Shown here: positions 7,555 through 15,181 of the stretch, piece by piece
Layout of the letters: each line of letters opens with the position of its first letter
How positions within the stretch are numbered: the first letter of the stretch is position 1
Source: Planctomycetota bacterium
GTDB lineage: Bacteria; Planctomycetota; Planctomycetia; Pirellulales; UBA1268
Direction: 5' to 3'
Assembly: GCA_016872555.1 (NCBI GenBank)
Contig: VGZO01000012.1
Coordinates: 36,656-100,655, forward strand
Length of the DNA: 64,000 nt
Translations under genes and position numbers: made by a program
Notes under the pieces: model-generated
The model's input: only the letters and a program-made list of their open reading frames with translations
Database searches by the model: none
What the model was told of the DNA's origin: nothing

Positions 7555-9510
7555 GTGCGTCCGCTCCATCCCGCCGCCCGTGCTGCCCTCGTCTGCCTCA
7601 CGCTCGCCGCGCCGCTGGCCGTGGCCGACGAGCCGACCATCACGCCCCCCGAGGCGATCCGCGTCGAGGGGCTGCCGCCGCTCCCGCGGCGCATTTCGGC
7701 GCGGGCCCGACGGTTCACCGAGTTCCGGACGGCGGCGTTCCAGGATTGGCATCCGACCGAGCGGCGGATGCTCGTCACGACGCGCTTCGCCGACACGGCG
7801 CAGGTCCACCGCGTCAACGCCCCCGGTGCGGCGCGGACGCAGCTCACCTTCGGCACCGAGCCGGTGGCGGCCGCGACCTACGATCCGCGCGGCGGGCGGT
7901 TCGTCGTCTTCACCCGCGACACCGGCGGTAACGAGTTCACGCAGTTGGAGCGGCTCGACCTCGCCACCGGTGCCGTCGAGCTGCTCACCGACGGCGGTCG
8001 ATCGCAGAACGGCGGCGTCGTCTGGAGCCGCTCGGGGGAGCGCTTCGCCTACGCCTCGACGCGCCGCAACGGCGCCGACCGCGACGTCTGGGTGATGGAC
8101 CCGGGCGACCGCACGAGCGATAGGCTCGTGGCCGAACTTCCCGGGGGCGGGTGGTCGGTGGAGGATTGGGCGCCCGACGACGGCGCGCTGCTGCTCCGCG
8201 AATACCTGTCCATCAACCGCTCCCATCTCCACCTCCTCGACCTCGCCACCGGCACGCGCCTCCGGCTCACGCCCGATGCCGGCGACGTGGCCCATGGACG
8301 GGCCCGGTTCACCGCCGACGGGACGGGAGTGCTGACGACGTCGGACCGCGACGGCGAGTTCCTCCGCCTCGTCCGCATCGACCGTGCCGACGGCGCGCAG
8401 CGCACGCTGGTCGACGACATTCCCTGGGACGTCGAGGAGTTCGAACCGTCGCCCGACGGTGCCGCGGTCGCGTTCGTCGTCAACGAGGCGGGAGCCGGCC
8501 GGCTCCGGCTCTGGGATGCGGCCTCCGGCCGACACCGGTCGATCGACGGCCTGCCGCCGGGGGTGATCCGCCTCGGGACGTGGCGCCCGGCCGGCGGCGA
8601 GTTCGCCGTTACCGTCGAGTCGGCGCGGAGCCCGGCCGATGCCTGGTCGGTGGACGTCGTCGCCGGGACCGTGAGCCGCTGGACCGAGAGCGAGACCGGC
8701 GGGATGGTCGCCACCGCCCTGCCCGAGGCGGAGGCGGTCCGCTGGCCATCGTTCGACGGGCGCGAGATCAGCGGCTTCCTCTACCGGCCGCCGGCGCGGT
8801 TCGCCGGGCCGCGGCCGGTCGTGATCGTGATCCACGGGGGGCCGGAGGGGCAGTCGCGGCCGGTGTTCCTCGGCCGCAACAACTTTCTCCTCGACGAGCT
8901 CGGGGTCGCGCTGGTGTATCCCAACGTCCGTGGCTCGAGCGGTTTCGGGAAGACGTTCCTCAAGCTCGACAACGGCCGGGAGCGGATGGCGAGCGTCCGC
9001 GACATCTCCGCGCTGCTCGACTGGATCGCCGGCCGGCCCGACCTCGACGCCGGCCGGGTGATGGTGATGGGGGGGAGTTACGGTGGCTTCATGACGCTCG
9101 CCGTGTCCGTCGAGGAAGCGGCGCGGATCCGCTGCAGCCTCGACATCGTCGGCATCTCCCACTTCGGGACGTTCCTCAAAAACACCGAGAGCTACCGGCG
9201 CGACCTGCGGCGCGTCGAGTACGGCGACGAGCGTGATCCCGAGATGGCGGCGTTCTTCGAGCGGATCGCGCCGTTGGCCAACGCCGGCCGGATCAAACGC
9301 CCGCTGTTCGTCGTCCAGGGCGCCAACGATCCGCGCGTGCCGCTCAGCGAGGCCGACCAGATCGTGGCCCAGGTCCGTGGCAACGGCACGCCGCTGTGGT
9401 ACCTCGTCGCCGGCGACGAGGGGCACGGATTCCGCAAGAAGGCCAACGCTGATTTCCAGTTCTGGGCGACGGTGGCGTTCGTCGAGCGCTACCTGCTCGG
9501 GGCCGACTGA
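7555..9510 (+). CDS. S9-family prolyl oligopeptidase, secreted
   Basis: A 651-residue serine peptidase with a cleavable signal peptide (ALVCLTLAAPLAVADEP) and hence periplasmic or surface location. Residues about 60-380 form WD40-like/beta-propeller repeats (FVVFTRDTGGNEF, RSQNGGVVWS, ADGTGVLTTSDRDGEF). The C-terminal alpha/beta hydrolase carries Ser508 in GGSYGGFM, Asp592 in GANDPRVPL and His624 in DEGHGF, the complete catalytic triad. A GTG at 7555 preceded by GAGG is preferred; it places the signal peptide correctly, while the upstream frame start at 7483 adds an arginine-rich stretch. Family members cleave peptides, often after proline or alanine. Confidence 0.92.
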   Translation: MRPLHPAARAALVCLTLAAPLAVADEPTITPPEAIRVEGLPPLPRRISARARRFTEFRTAAFQDWHPTERRMLVTTRFADTAQVHRVNAPGAARTQLTFGTEPVAAATYDPRGGRFVVFTRDTGGNEFTQLERLDLATGAVELLTDGGRSQNGGVVWSRSGERFAYASTRRNGADRDVWVMDPGDRTSDRLVAELPGGGWSVEDWAPDDGALLLREYLSINRSHLHLLDLATGTRLRLTPDAGDVAHGRARFTADGTGVLTTSDRDGEFLRLVRIDRADGAQRTLVDDIPWDVEEFEPSPDGAAVAFVVNEAGAGRLRLWDAASGRHRSIDGLPPGVIRLGTWRPAGGEFAVTVESARSPADAWSVDVVAGTVSRWTESETGGMVATALPEAEAVRWPSFDGREISGFLYRPPARFAGPRPVVIVIHGGPEGQSRPVFLGRNNFLLDELGVALVYPNVRGSSGFGKTFLKLDNGRERMASVRDISALLDWIAGRPDLDAGRVMVMGGSYGGFMTLAVSVEEAARIRCSLDIVGISHFGTFLKNTESYRRDLRRVEYGDERDPEMAAFFERIAPLANAGRIKRPLFVVQGANDPRVPLSEADQIVAQVRGNGTPLWYLVAGDEGHGFRKKANADFQFWATVAFVERYLLGAD

Positions 9511-9529
9511 CGGGGGCGGGGGAGGTCGC

Positions 9530-10126
9530 TCACCGTTGGGCGGCGGCACGCATCTTGTCGCGGGCCTTCGACAGCGCCGGGCCGATCGAGCCGAGCGGCA
9601 ACCCGGTGGCGCGACTGATCTCGCCGTAGCTGCGCCCTTCGAGATGGTGGAGACGGACGAGCCGGGCCTCGTCCTCGTCGAGACTGCCGAGGAGCGCTTC
9701 GACCTCGTCCCGGTCGCGGACGGCGGGGCGCGGATCGTGGGACGGATCGGAACCGGCGGGCTGGCCGCCGGCGGCGGCGGCCAGCAGATGGCGGATGGTC
9801 ACCCGCCGGGTGATCACCGTGAGGTAGGTGGCGAGGCTCGAACGCCCGGCGAACGCCCGCAGTGCGGCGGCGTCACCGCGGAGCAATTCGAGGAGCACCG
9901 CGGCGACGGCGTCGTCACGATCTGCCGCGCCGAGCGTCGTCCCGCGCTGCCGGGCGGTCCGGTCGGCGACGTGGAACAACAGCCCTCCGAACCGGTCGAC
10001 GAACGCATCCCAGGCTCCGGGGGCGCCGGCGATGCAGGCGGCGACGAGATCGGCGTCGGTCGGAGGAACTGCCTCCCCTCGGGGTACCCCGTGCGGCCGA
10101 ACCGCGCGCTTGCCTGCTCCATCCAT
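9530..10126 (-). CDS. ECF-type RNA polymerase sigma factor
   Basis: A 198-residue sigma70-family regulator. Residues about 25-100 match region 2 (AWDAFVDRFGGLLFHVADRTARQRG, then a FAGRSSLATYLTVITRRV segment). Residues about 140-195 match region 4, a helix-turn-helix (EGRSYGEISRATGLPLGSIG followed by ALSKARDKMR). No anti-sigma factor gene is adjacent, so its signal is unknown. The ATG at 10126 has a good GGGAGG ribosome site 4 bases away; the longer reading from 10207 is discarded. An extended -10 (TGCTACGAT, minus strand) sits at 10193-10185. Confidence 0.85.
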   Translation of the reverse strand: MDGAGKRAVRPHGVPRGEAVPPTDADLVAACIAGAPGAWDAFVDRFGGLLFHVADRTARQRGTTLGAADRDDAVAAVLLELLRGDAAALRAFAGRSSLATYLTVITRRVTIRHLLAAAAGGQPAGSDPSHDPRPAVRDRDEVEALLGSLDEDEARLVRLHHLEGRSYGEISRATGLPLGSIGPALSKARDKMRAAAQR

Positions 10127-10184
10127 GGGGCCTCCCGCGGTCGCCCCTGGCCGACCGCTCCGGTACGTGCGCCAACCCGATTGA

Positions 10185-10193
10185 ATCGTAGCA
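10185..10193 (-). promoter_or_regulatory. Extended -10 promoter for the sigma factor gene
   Basis: On the minus strand the sequence reads TGCTACGAT, an extended -10 (TGn plus TACGAT), about 59 bases before the ATG at 10126. No good -35 is present, as is usual for extended -10 promoters. Confidence 0.45.
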
Positions 10194-10361
10194 ATGCGTT
10201 CCGCCACCGTGCAGCCCGCCCACCGGTGGTGCGCCTCCGCGGCTTGCAGCCGAGATCAGCAGTCAGCGGGACTTCGCCGTGATCCCCAGACGCCGCTCGT
10301 CGCCGGACGGCGCGGTAGCCGACTCACGGAAACGGGGCGAAAAAGCCGATGGCTGGAATCG

Positions 10362-10390
10362 TTGACATGCGGGGAGTCCCCACCTACGAT
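10362..10390 (+). promoter_or_regulatory. Sigma70-type promoter for fdxA
   Basis: A perfect -35 TTGACA (10362-10367), a 17-base spacer and TACGAT (10385-10390) form a strong vegetative promoter. Transcription would start near 10397, giving an approximately 42-base leader containing the GGAG ribosome site before the ATG at 10439. Confidence 0.75.
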
Positions 10391-10438
10391 TCCGCGCATT
10401 CAACGAATTTTGCCTTTCTCGCCCGGAGTGTCGCGGAC

Positions 10439-10711
10439 ATGACCCACGTCGTCGCCGAGCCCTGTTTCGCCTGCAAGTACACCGATTGCGTGGTGGTCTG
10501 CCCGGTCGAGTGCTTCTACGAGGGGGAGAAGATGGTCTACATCCACCCCGACGAGTGCATCGACTGCGAGGCATGCGTACCGGAGTGCCCCGTGGAGGCG
10601 ATTTTCCACGAGGACAACCTTCCGGCTGAGTGGAAGGATTTCAAGCCGCTCAACGCCGAACTCGCGCCGCAGTCCCCGGTGATCACGGAGAAGAAAGAAC
10701 CGCTCTGCTGA
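10439..10711 (+). CDS. fdxA: 7Fe ferredoxin (FdxA type)
   Basis: A 90-residue soluble ferredoxin with one [3Fe-4S] and one [4Fe-4S] cluster, closely following the Azotobacter FdI pattern. The N-terminal cysteines 9, 12, 17, 21 and 25 lie in [19 protein letters not shown], and cysteines 40, 43, 46 and 50 lie in [12 protein letters not shown]. It acts as a low-potential cytoplasmic electron carrier. The ATG at 10439 is fixed by homology and preceded by GGAG; the reading upstream to 10349 is the promoter region. It is monocistronic, with its own strong promoter. Confidence 0.95.
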   Translation: MTHVVAEPCFACKYTDCVVVCPVECFYEGEKMVYIHPDECIDCEACVPECPVEAIFHEDNLPAEWKDFKPLNAELAPQSPVITEKKEPLC

Positions 10712-10775
10712 CGGTATCGGCTCGGAATGGTTGAACACAAACGATCCACCGGGAGCAGGCGTCGGCACGTTTTCC

Positions 10776-10863
10776 ACCGCAGGTCGACAAGCCGGCTACC
10801 GCAGGTCGACAAGCCGGCTACCGCAGGTCGACAAGCCGGCTACCGCAGGTCGACAAGCCAGTA
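10776..10863. repeat. Four tandem copies of a 22-base unit at the 3' end of the HNH gene
   Basis: The unit ACCGCAGGTCGACAAGCCGG-CT is repeated at 10776-10797, 10798-10819 and 10820-10841 with no mismatch that I can see. A fourth copy at 10842-10863 diverges in its last bases. The fourth copy encodes the final residues (LVDLR) and stop region of the minus-strand HNH gene. The other three lie downstream of its stop, so the array looks like tandem duplication of the gene's 3' end. Each unit contains the palindrome GTCGAC. There are no spacers, so it is not a CRISPR array. Confidence 0.85.
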
Positions 10864-11511
10864 GGCGCTGTCGACGAAGCTCTTCCAACTGGCGTACTTG
10901 GGGTTTCCGAGCTTCAGTGACAACAGCGGGCTGCGCTTCGGCTTGACGGGTTGCCGGACGAGTTGCATCCGCGCCTCGTGGGGAGTCCGGCCCCCTTTGT
11001 GCACGTTGCATGCGACGCACGCGCAAACGATGTTCTCCCAGCTGGTGATGCCGCCCCGGCTGCGGGGCACGACATGATCGAGCGACAGTTCGCTGGTGGG
11101 GAACGACCGACCGCAGTACTGGCACTGGTTCCCATCGCGGGCGAACACGTTGCGGCGGTTGAAGCGGATGCCGGGCCGGGGTCCGCGGTCGCACGACACC
11201 AGGCGGATCACCCGCGGGGCCTGGAGCTCGTAGCCCACTGCCTGGATCCAATCCTGGTCGGCCGTCCGCAATGCTGCCTGCATCGCCGACAGTTCGCGCC
11301 ATGATTCGAGCGAGTGAGCAGCGAACTGCCCCTCCTCGATGTGGACGACTTCCGCCAGGCGTCGGAACAGCAGCGTCACCGCGCGGCGGACGTTGGTGAC
11401 GTGAACGGCGACGAACGACCGGTTGAGCACGAGGACGCTGAGGCCCAGTGGGCTGTGCAGCATCCCCGGGATCGTCCGTGCCGATCCACCGGCCGCGGCG
11501 CTCGCGTTCAT
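10840..11511 (-). CDS. HNH endonuclease family protein
   Basis: A 223-residue protein with a C-terminal HNH nuclease domain. CQYCGRSF gives the first zinc CxxC, LSLDHVVPRSRGG contains the catalytic His, and NIVCACVACNVHKGGRTP gives the second CxxC and the final Asn/His. The N-terminal half (LSVLVLNRSFVAVHVTNVRRA) is the conserved arm common in a bacterial HNH subfamily of unknown biological role, often free-standing. It is not next to a restriction, phage or toxin system. ATG 11511 is preceded by a GGTGGTG sequence; ATG 11463 is an alternative. The last codons are part of a tandem repeat array. Confidence 0.88.
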   Translation of the reverse strand: MNASAAAGGSARTIPGMLHSPLGLSVLVLNRSFVAVHVTNVRRAVTLLFRRLAEVVHIEEGQFAAHSLESWRELSAMQAALRTADQDWIQAVGYELQAPRVIRLVSCDRGPRPGIRFNRRNVFARDGNQCQYCGRSFPTSELSLDHVVPRSRGGITSWENIVCACVACNVHKGGRTPHEARMQLVRQPVKPKRSPLLSLKLGNPKYASWKSFVDSAYWLVDLR

Positions 11512-11908
11512 GGCACCACCCCGATCGCCGCGACACGTGCGCCACGCGCGCAACGGTCAGCCGCGACTCCTTTCACGATTCCGATCGCGCCGGCAACCTC
11601 GGCTCGCCGGCCGCCTCTCCGTGATGCCGACATGATTTCCGACGGACGACCGACATGGCCCCGGAAAAGGCAGGAACCAACCTGAGCGGCATCGCACGGG
11701 TCCCTCCGAGGAGGAGTGTAGTCTGACGTCGTGATCGCTGCCACAAGCGCGGAGCCCCCTGAGGCTTGCCTTCCCCATGACTCACGGGCAGACTTTGTGT
11801 TTTCGACGTCGGGACCGTCACCCGGCTCCGCTCCCGTCGGCGAAGCGGTTCGTTCGCGTTGCCGATCCAGCGAATCTCCCAGGGATCTTCAACCGCCAGG
11901 GAATCGTC
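11512..11908. other. Intergenic region without recognised genes
   Basis: Nearly 400 bases separate the divergent HNH gene from the 106-residue zinc-protein gene. A weak -10-like TAGTCT lies at 11719-11724. The frame of the downstream gene stays open back to 11777, but that stretch lacks the gene's composition. I see nothing else I can support. Confidence 0.4.
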
Positions 11909-12229
11909 ATGGTCCACTATTCCTGCGACGCGTGCAGACGACCGATCCACCCGCAAGCCGACATCCATCACGTGGTGCGAATCGAGGTGTTTCCCGCCGC
12001 CGATGACCCGTGTGGGCCGACGGCGCAGGCCGAAACTGACCACGATCTCGATCATCTCGGGGCAGTGCAATCGTTGCTCGAGTTGGCGGCCGACTCCGGC
12101 GACGTCGACATCGACGACGGGGGGCGGCGGGCGTTTCGCTTCGATCTGTGCGACGCCTGCCGGGAGCGGTTCCTGAGAAACCCGCTCGGGCTCGCGGTCG
12201 GCAAACAACTCGACTTCAGCGCCAATTGA
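11909..12229 (+). CDS. Small protein with two CxxC motifs
   Basis: A 106-residue acidic protein with CDACRRPI near the N-terminus and CDACRERFL near the C-terminus, the arrangement of a single four-Cys zinc site brought together by folding. Between them lie two beta-like segments (HHVVRIEVFPAADDP) and an acidic, leucine-rich helix region. The pattern is that of small structural zinc proteins; I cannot name the family. ATG 11909 follows AGGGAA at good spacing and puts the first CxxC at residues 6-9. Confidence 0.7.
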   Translation: MVHYSCDACRRPIHPQADIHHVVRIEVFPAADDPCGPTAQAETDHDLDHLGAVQSLLELAADSGDVDIDDGGRRAFRFDLCDACRERFLRNPLGLAVGKQLDFSAN

Positions 12230-12281
12230 CACGGTCCGGGAGGCATCGACGGCCGCATCGTGCGTGAGAACCTCGCGGCTC

Positions 12282-13298
12282 TCACAACGGCTCGCCGATC
12301 GACACGCGGCGCCCCTCGCGGGCGCTGGTTTCCGCCGCGGCCACGATCCGCATCGCCTCCAGGGCGTCGTCGAGGCCGCTGACGCGCCGCACCAAGCTCG
12401 TCACCGTACGGTGGAATTGGAGCAGCATCTGCTCTCCGACCGGCCGGTCGGAATCGAGCGCTTCCTGGTGCCGGCCGGCGACGTCGAACCACACCAGGCT
12501 CGCCGGCAGGTCGATGAACGCGATCCCCTGCTCGCAGACGACCTGGAGCGCCGGTGGCGGCCGGAATCCGACCGCCTCCTCCCAGCAGCGCGGCATGTAG
12601 TAGCCGCAGCTGATCTGGGCGATCGTCCCGTCTCCCGGTGAACCCGACGGCGTGAAGTCGAGGCTCATCATCCGGTAGTCGTCGAGCTCGCCACCCGGCC
12701 GCTCGGCGTGACGCACGGCGACGACGCTCGTCGGGGCCTGGCCGGCGACGTACCGGCACCAGTCGACCAGCTCCATCAGGTCGCGGATGTCGTCCGCCGG
12801 CTCACGGCGACCGGCCTGTGCGATCGCCGACAACGGCACGCGCCGGTGGCAGAACAGCATCCGCGGCGGCCCGAGGCGGGTGGCGATCAGTTCCTTGAGC
12901 CGCACCGTCGCCGGCGCGTGACGCCGTGGCAGCTCGGCCATGAAGGCAACGCCCGACCGCTCGATCCGCCCGCGCAGCGCCTCCGCTTCCGCCGGATCGA
13001 CGGGAAGGCCGATCGCCGCGTACACCGCCTTCCCCGCTGCGCAGGCCGCCTCGACGGGGGCGGTGCCATACCACTGGTCGCCGAGAAACAGGACGGCGTC
13101 GATGTCGGTGCGGGCGGCGAGGACACGGAAGCCGTCGACCGCGACGGCTCCCAACTCTCCCGCCACCCGTCGGGCGCGATGGGCCACCTGTTCGCAGACC
13201 GCACGGACCTCGAACCGGTCGGCGAGGGACCGGAGCGCCGGCAGGTGGCGCGATTCCCACTGGCTCCCCAGTCCGACGATTCCGGCCCGGACCTTCAT
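12282..13298 (-). CDS. Gfo/Idh/MocA-family oxidoreductase
   Basis: A 338-residue NAD(P)-dependent dehydrogenase-like protein. The N-terminal Rossmann fold begins with VRAGIVGLGSQWESRHLPAL, followed by VRAVCEQ and DIDAVLFLGDQWYGTAPVEAAC with the usual KAVYAAIGLP loop in place of the family's EKP motif. That loss of the catalytic Lys (AIGLP for EKP) may mean no dehydrogenase activity. The C-terminal domain is beta-rich. Its ATG overlaps the purD stop (ATGA), so the two are coupled, though purine synthesis and this protein have no obvious link. Substrate unknown. Confidence 0.82.
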   Translation of the reverse strand: MKVRAGIVGLGSQWESRHLPALRSLADRFEVRAVCEQVAHRARRVAGELGAVAVDGFRVLAARTDIDAVLFLGDQWYGTAPVEAACAAGKAVYAAIGLPVDPAEAEALRGRIERSGVAFMAELPRRHAPATVRLKELIATRLGPPRMLFCHRRVPLSAIAQAGRREPADDIRDLMELVDWCRYVAGQAPTSVVAVRHAERPGGELDDYRMMSLDFTPSGSPGDGTIAQISCGYYMPRCWEEAVGFRPPPALQVVCEQGIAFIDLPASLVWFDVAGRHQEALDSDRPVGEQMLLQFHRTVTSLVRRVSGLDDALEAMRIVAAAETSAREGRRVSIGEPL

Positions 13299-14614
13299 GC
13301 GCCTTCCCCGTCGGCCGCTGCGGCCCGGCGGTGCTCCTCGAGCAGGCCCTTCTCGGCGATGTCCTTGCGGCACCACGCCCCCTGCCAGCGGATCTCGCGG
13401 ACGGCGGTGTAGGCCTGCAGCTTGGCGCGGGCGAGTGTATCGCCGGTCGCGGTCACCGCGATGGCGCGTCCGCCGTCGGCGACCACGCGGCCGCCGTCGC
13501 TGCGGGTGGCCCCGTGGAACACCTGCACGCTCGGCAGCGCTGCGGCGGCCTCGAGGCCGCGGATCGGCAGCCCCCGCTGCACCGCTGCGGGATAGCCCTC
13601 CGAAGCGATCACCACCGTGACCGCCGCCGCCCGCTTCCAGACCGGGGTTTCCACCTCCTCGAGCCGACGTGCAGCCGTGGCGGCGAGGAGCGGACCGAGC
13701 CCGGACTCGAGCAGGCAGAGGAGCGTCTGGCACTCCGGGTCGCCGAACCGGGCGTTGAACTCGAGCAGCTTCGGGCCCTGGGGGGTGAGCATCAACCCGG
13801 CGAACAGCACCCCCTGGAACGGCACCTTCCCGCGCCGCAGGGCATGGACGGTGGGCACGAGGATCCGCGCCTCGATGTCGGCCAGCAGCGCCGCGTCGAC
13901 GAACGGAGTCGGCGCGTAGGCGCCCATCCCGCCGGTGTTGGGGCCGGTGTCGCCGTCGAAGGCGGCCTTGTGGTCCTGGACGGGGGGGAGCGTGACGATC
14001 GTCCGACCGTCGGTGATCGCCATCACGCTGACCTCGACACCGTCGAACCGCTCCTCGATGAGGATCCCGCCGCGGGACAGCACGGGATCGGCCGCGAGCG
14101 CGTCGATCGCCGCCAGCGCGGCTCCCCGATCGGCGCACACGAACACTCCCTTCCCCGCGGCCAGGCCGTCCGCCTTGACGACCACGGGCATGTCCTCGCG
14201 GGCCTCGATCCACTCGCGTGCCCGGGCCGGCCCGGTGAAAGCTTCGAACAATCCGGTGGGGACGTCGCCGCGGCGGAGGATCTGTTTGCAGAACAGCTTG
14301 CTCCCCTCGATCCGCGCCGCCGCGCGGCTCGGTCCAAAGATCGGCAGGCTGGCCGCGGTGAAGGTGTCGGTGATGCCAGCCACCAGCGGTGCCTCCGGCC
14401 CGACGACGGTCAGGTCGACGGCGTGCTCCCGGGCCAGTTCGACCAACCGCGGGATGTCGGTGGCGGCGGCGTCGAGGTTGGTGCCGATCTGGCCGGTGCC
14501 GGCATTGCCGGGGGCCGCGAAGATCTCCACGCCTTCGGTCGCGAGCTTCCAGGCCAGCGCGTGTTCGCGCGCTCCAGCCCCGACGATGAGCACGCGACGA
14601 GGGGCTGGGACCAC
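13295..14614 (-). CDS. purD: Phosphoribosylamine-glycine ligase
   Basis: PurD joins phosphoribosylamine and glycine with ATP in the second step of purine synthesis. The 439-residue protein has the full ATP-grasp layout: an N-terminal RVLIVGAGAREHALAW segment, VVGPEAPLVAGI, the ATP-grasp PVVVKADGLAAGKGV, EERFDGVEVSVMAITDG, DHKAAFDGDTGPNTGGMGAY and LEFNARFGDPE. Length is standard. The start is GTG at 14614, with GAGGCGA about 6 bases upstream. The stop overlaps the start of the oxidoreductase gene. Confidence 0.96.
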   Translation of the reverse strand: MVPAPRRVLIVGAGAREHALAWKLATEGVEIFAAPGNAGTGQIGTNLDAAATDIPRLVELAREHAVDLTVVGPEAPLVAGITDTFTAASLPIFGPSRAAARIEGSKLFCKQILRRGDVPTGLFEAFTGPARAREWIEAREDMPVVVKADGLAAGKGVFVCADRGAALAAIDALAADPVLSRGGILIEERFDGVEVSVMAITDGRTIVTLPPVQDHKAAFDGDTGPNTGGMGAYAPTPFVDAALLADIEARILVPTVHALRRGKVPFQGVLFAGLMLTPQGPKLLEFNARFGDPECQTLLCLLESGLGPLLAATAARRLEEVETPVWKRAAAVTVVIASEGYPAAVQRGLPIRGLEAAAALPSVQVFHGATRSDGGRVVADGGRAIAVTATGDTLARAKLQAYTAVREIRWQGAWCRKDIAEKGLLEEHRRAAAADGEGA

Positions 14615-14943
14615 GAAAAATCGCCTCGTCAGGGGTTCGGCCGTGGGGTGGCGGGCGGTCGATCGGCTCGGGATGGCGCTTGCGGCCTGGCTTTCATGCG
14701 ACCGCCGGGATTGTGAGGAAGGCCCGGCAACCGGTTCAAGCGACAGGCTCCCGGCCCGACGATTGGGCCGGTGGGTGCCAATCCGGCGTCATCCACGCAC
14801 GAGCAGCTCATGAAAAAAGTCGTCGGCCGCCGGACGCGGCCGATGGCGACCCGGGAAACCCCCGGCGTTTCCCGCGGTCGCCTGAGTGGACAAAGGCCAC
14901 GGAGGGCTTTGTCCACGGACAGCCAGGATCCCCGGGGAAAACA

Positions 14944-14971
14944 TTGACAGAAACCACCCGACCGATACAGT
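14944..14971 (+). promoter_or_regulatory. Promoter of the cytochrome bc/oxidase gene block
   Basis: A perfect -35 TTGACA (14944-14949) and TACAGT (14966-14971, 4 of 6) are separated by 16 bases in a locally AT-rich stretch. The predicted start near 14978 coincides with the left arm of an inverted repeat. Confidence 0.65.
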
Positions 14972-14977
14972 GAATAA

Positions 14978-14999
14978 GTTCGTGAAAAAAATCACGAAC
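14978..14999. promoter_or_regulatory. Inverted repeat at the transcription start of the respiratory block
   Basis: GTTCGTGA and TCACGAAC form a perfect 8-base inverted repeat around six A residues. It sits at the predicted +1 to +22 position. It could be an operator for a dimeric repressor or a 5' stem-loop that stabilises the long mRNA. Confidence 0.6.
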
Positions 15000-15181
15000 C
15001 CATGTCTTCCTCGACGATTTCTCGATTTTCGACGATGGCTGGGGTGAGGTGTCGGGGTTTGTGCAACTGCCGTCGCTCCGCGTCAGCGTAGCGTCGTCGC
15101 GACGCATGGTCGGGGATGAGGCCAATGCGACGCCGAGGATAGCGGCGGACCGTCACTCGTCGGCGGAAATGGAAGGGCCCG

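Larger units (their letters stand above)
10127..10438. other. Divergent intergenic region between sigma factor and ferredoxin genes
   Basis: These 312 bases hold a promoter facing each way (10185-10193 minus and 10362-10390 plus) and a 10-base palindrome CCACCGGTGG at 10220-10229 lying between them, which could bind a regulator. I see no coding potential. Confidence 0.55.
14615..15181. other. Regulatory intergenic region before the respiratory block
   Basis: About 570 bases lie between the divergent purD and Rieske genes. The right half carries a strong promoter (14944-14971) with an inverted repeat immediately after it and then a leader of some 200 bases before the Rieske start, long enough for 5' regulatory structure. 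The left half contains only a 95-codon minus-strand open frame that I reject as coding. Confidence 0.5.

Noticed and set aside
6457..9549. A minus-strand reading frame of about 1030 codons opposite the S9 peptidase
   Set aside because: It covers a gene with an intact catalytic triad on the other strand, and its composition (Arg, Glu, Asp, Gly, Pro-rich) is that of an antisense frame in GC-rich DNA.
10776..10863. CRISPR array
   Set aside because: The 22-base units touch directly, without spacers, and no cas gene is present.
11777..11908. N-terminal extension of the small zinc protein
   Set aside because: The open frame upstream of ATG 11909 lacks conserved character, while 11909 has a good ribosome site and places the first CxxC at residues 6-9.
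14629..14916. A 95-codon minus-strand reading frame in the purD-Rieske gap
   Set aside because: It is arginine/proline-rich without any motif, overlaps likely regulatory DNA and has no ribosome site. Open frames of this size are expected by chance in GC-rich DNA.
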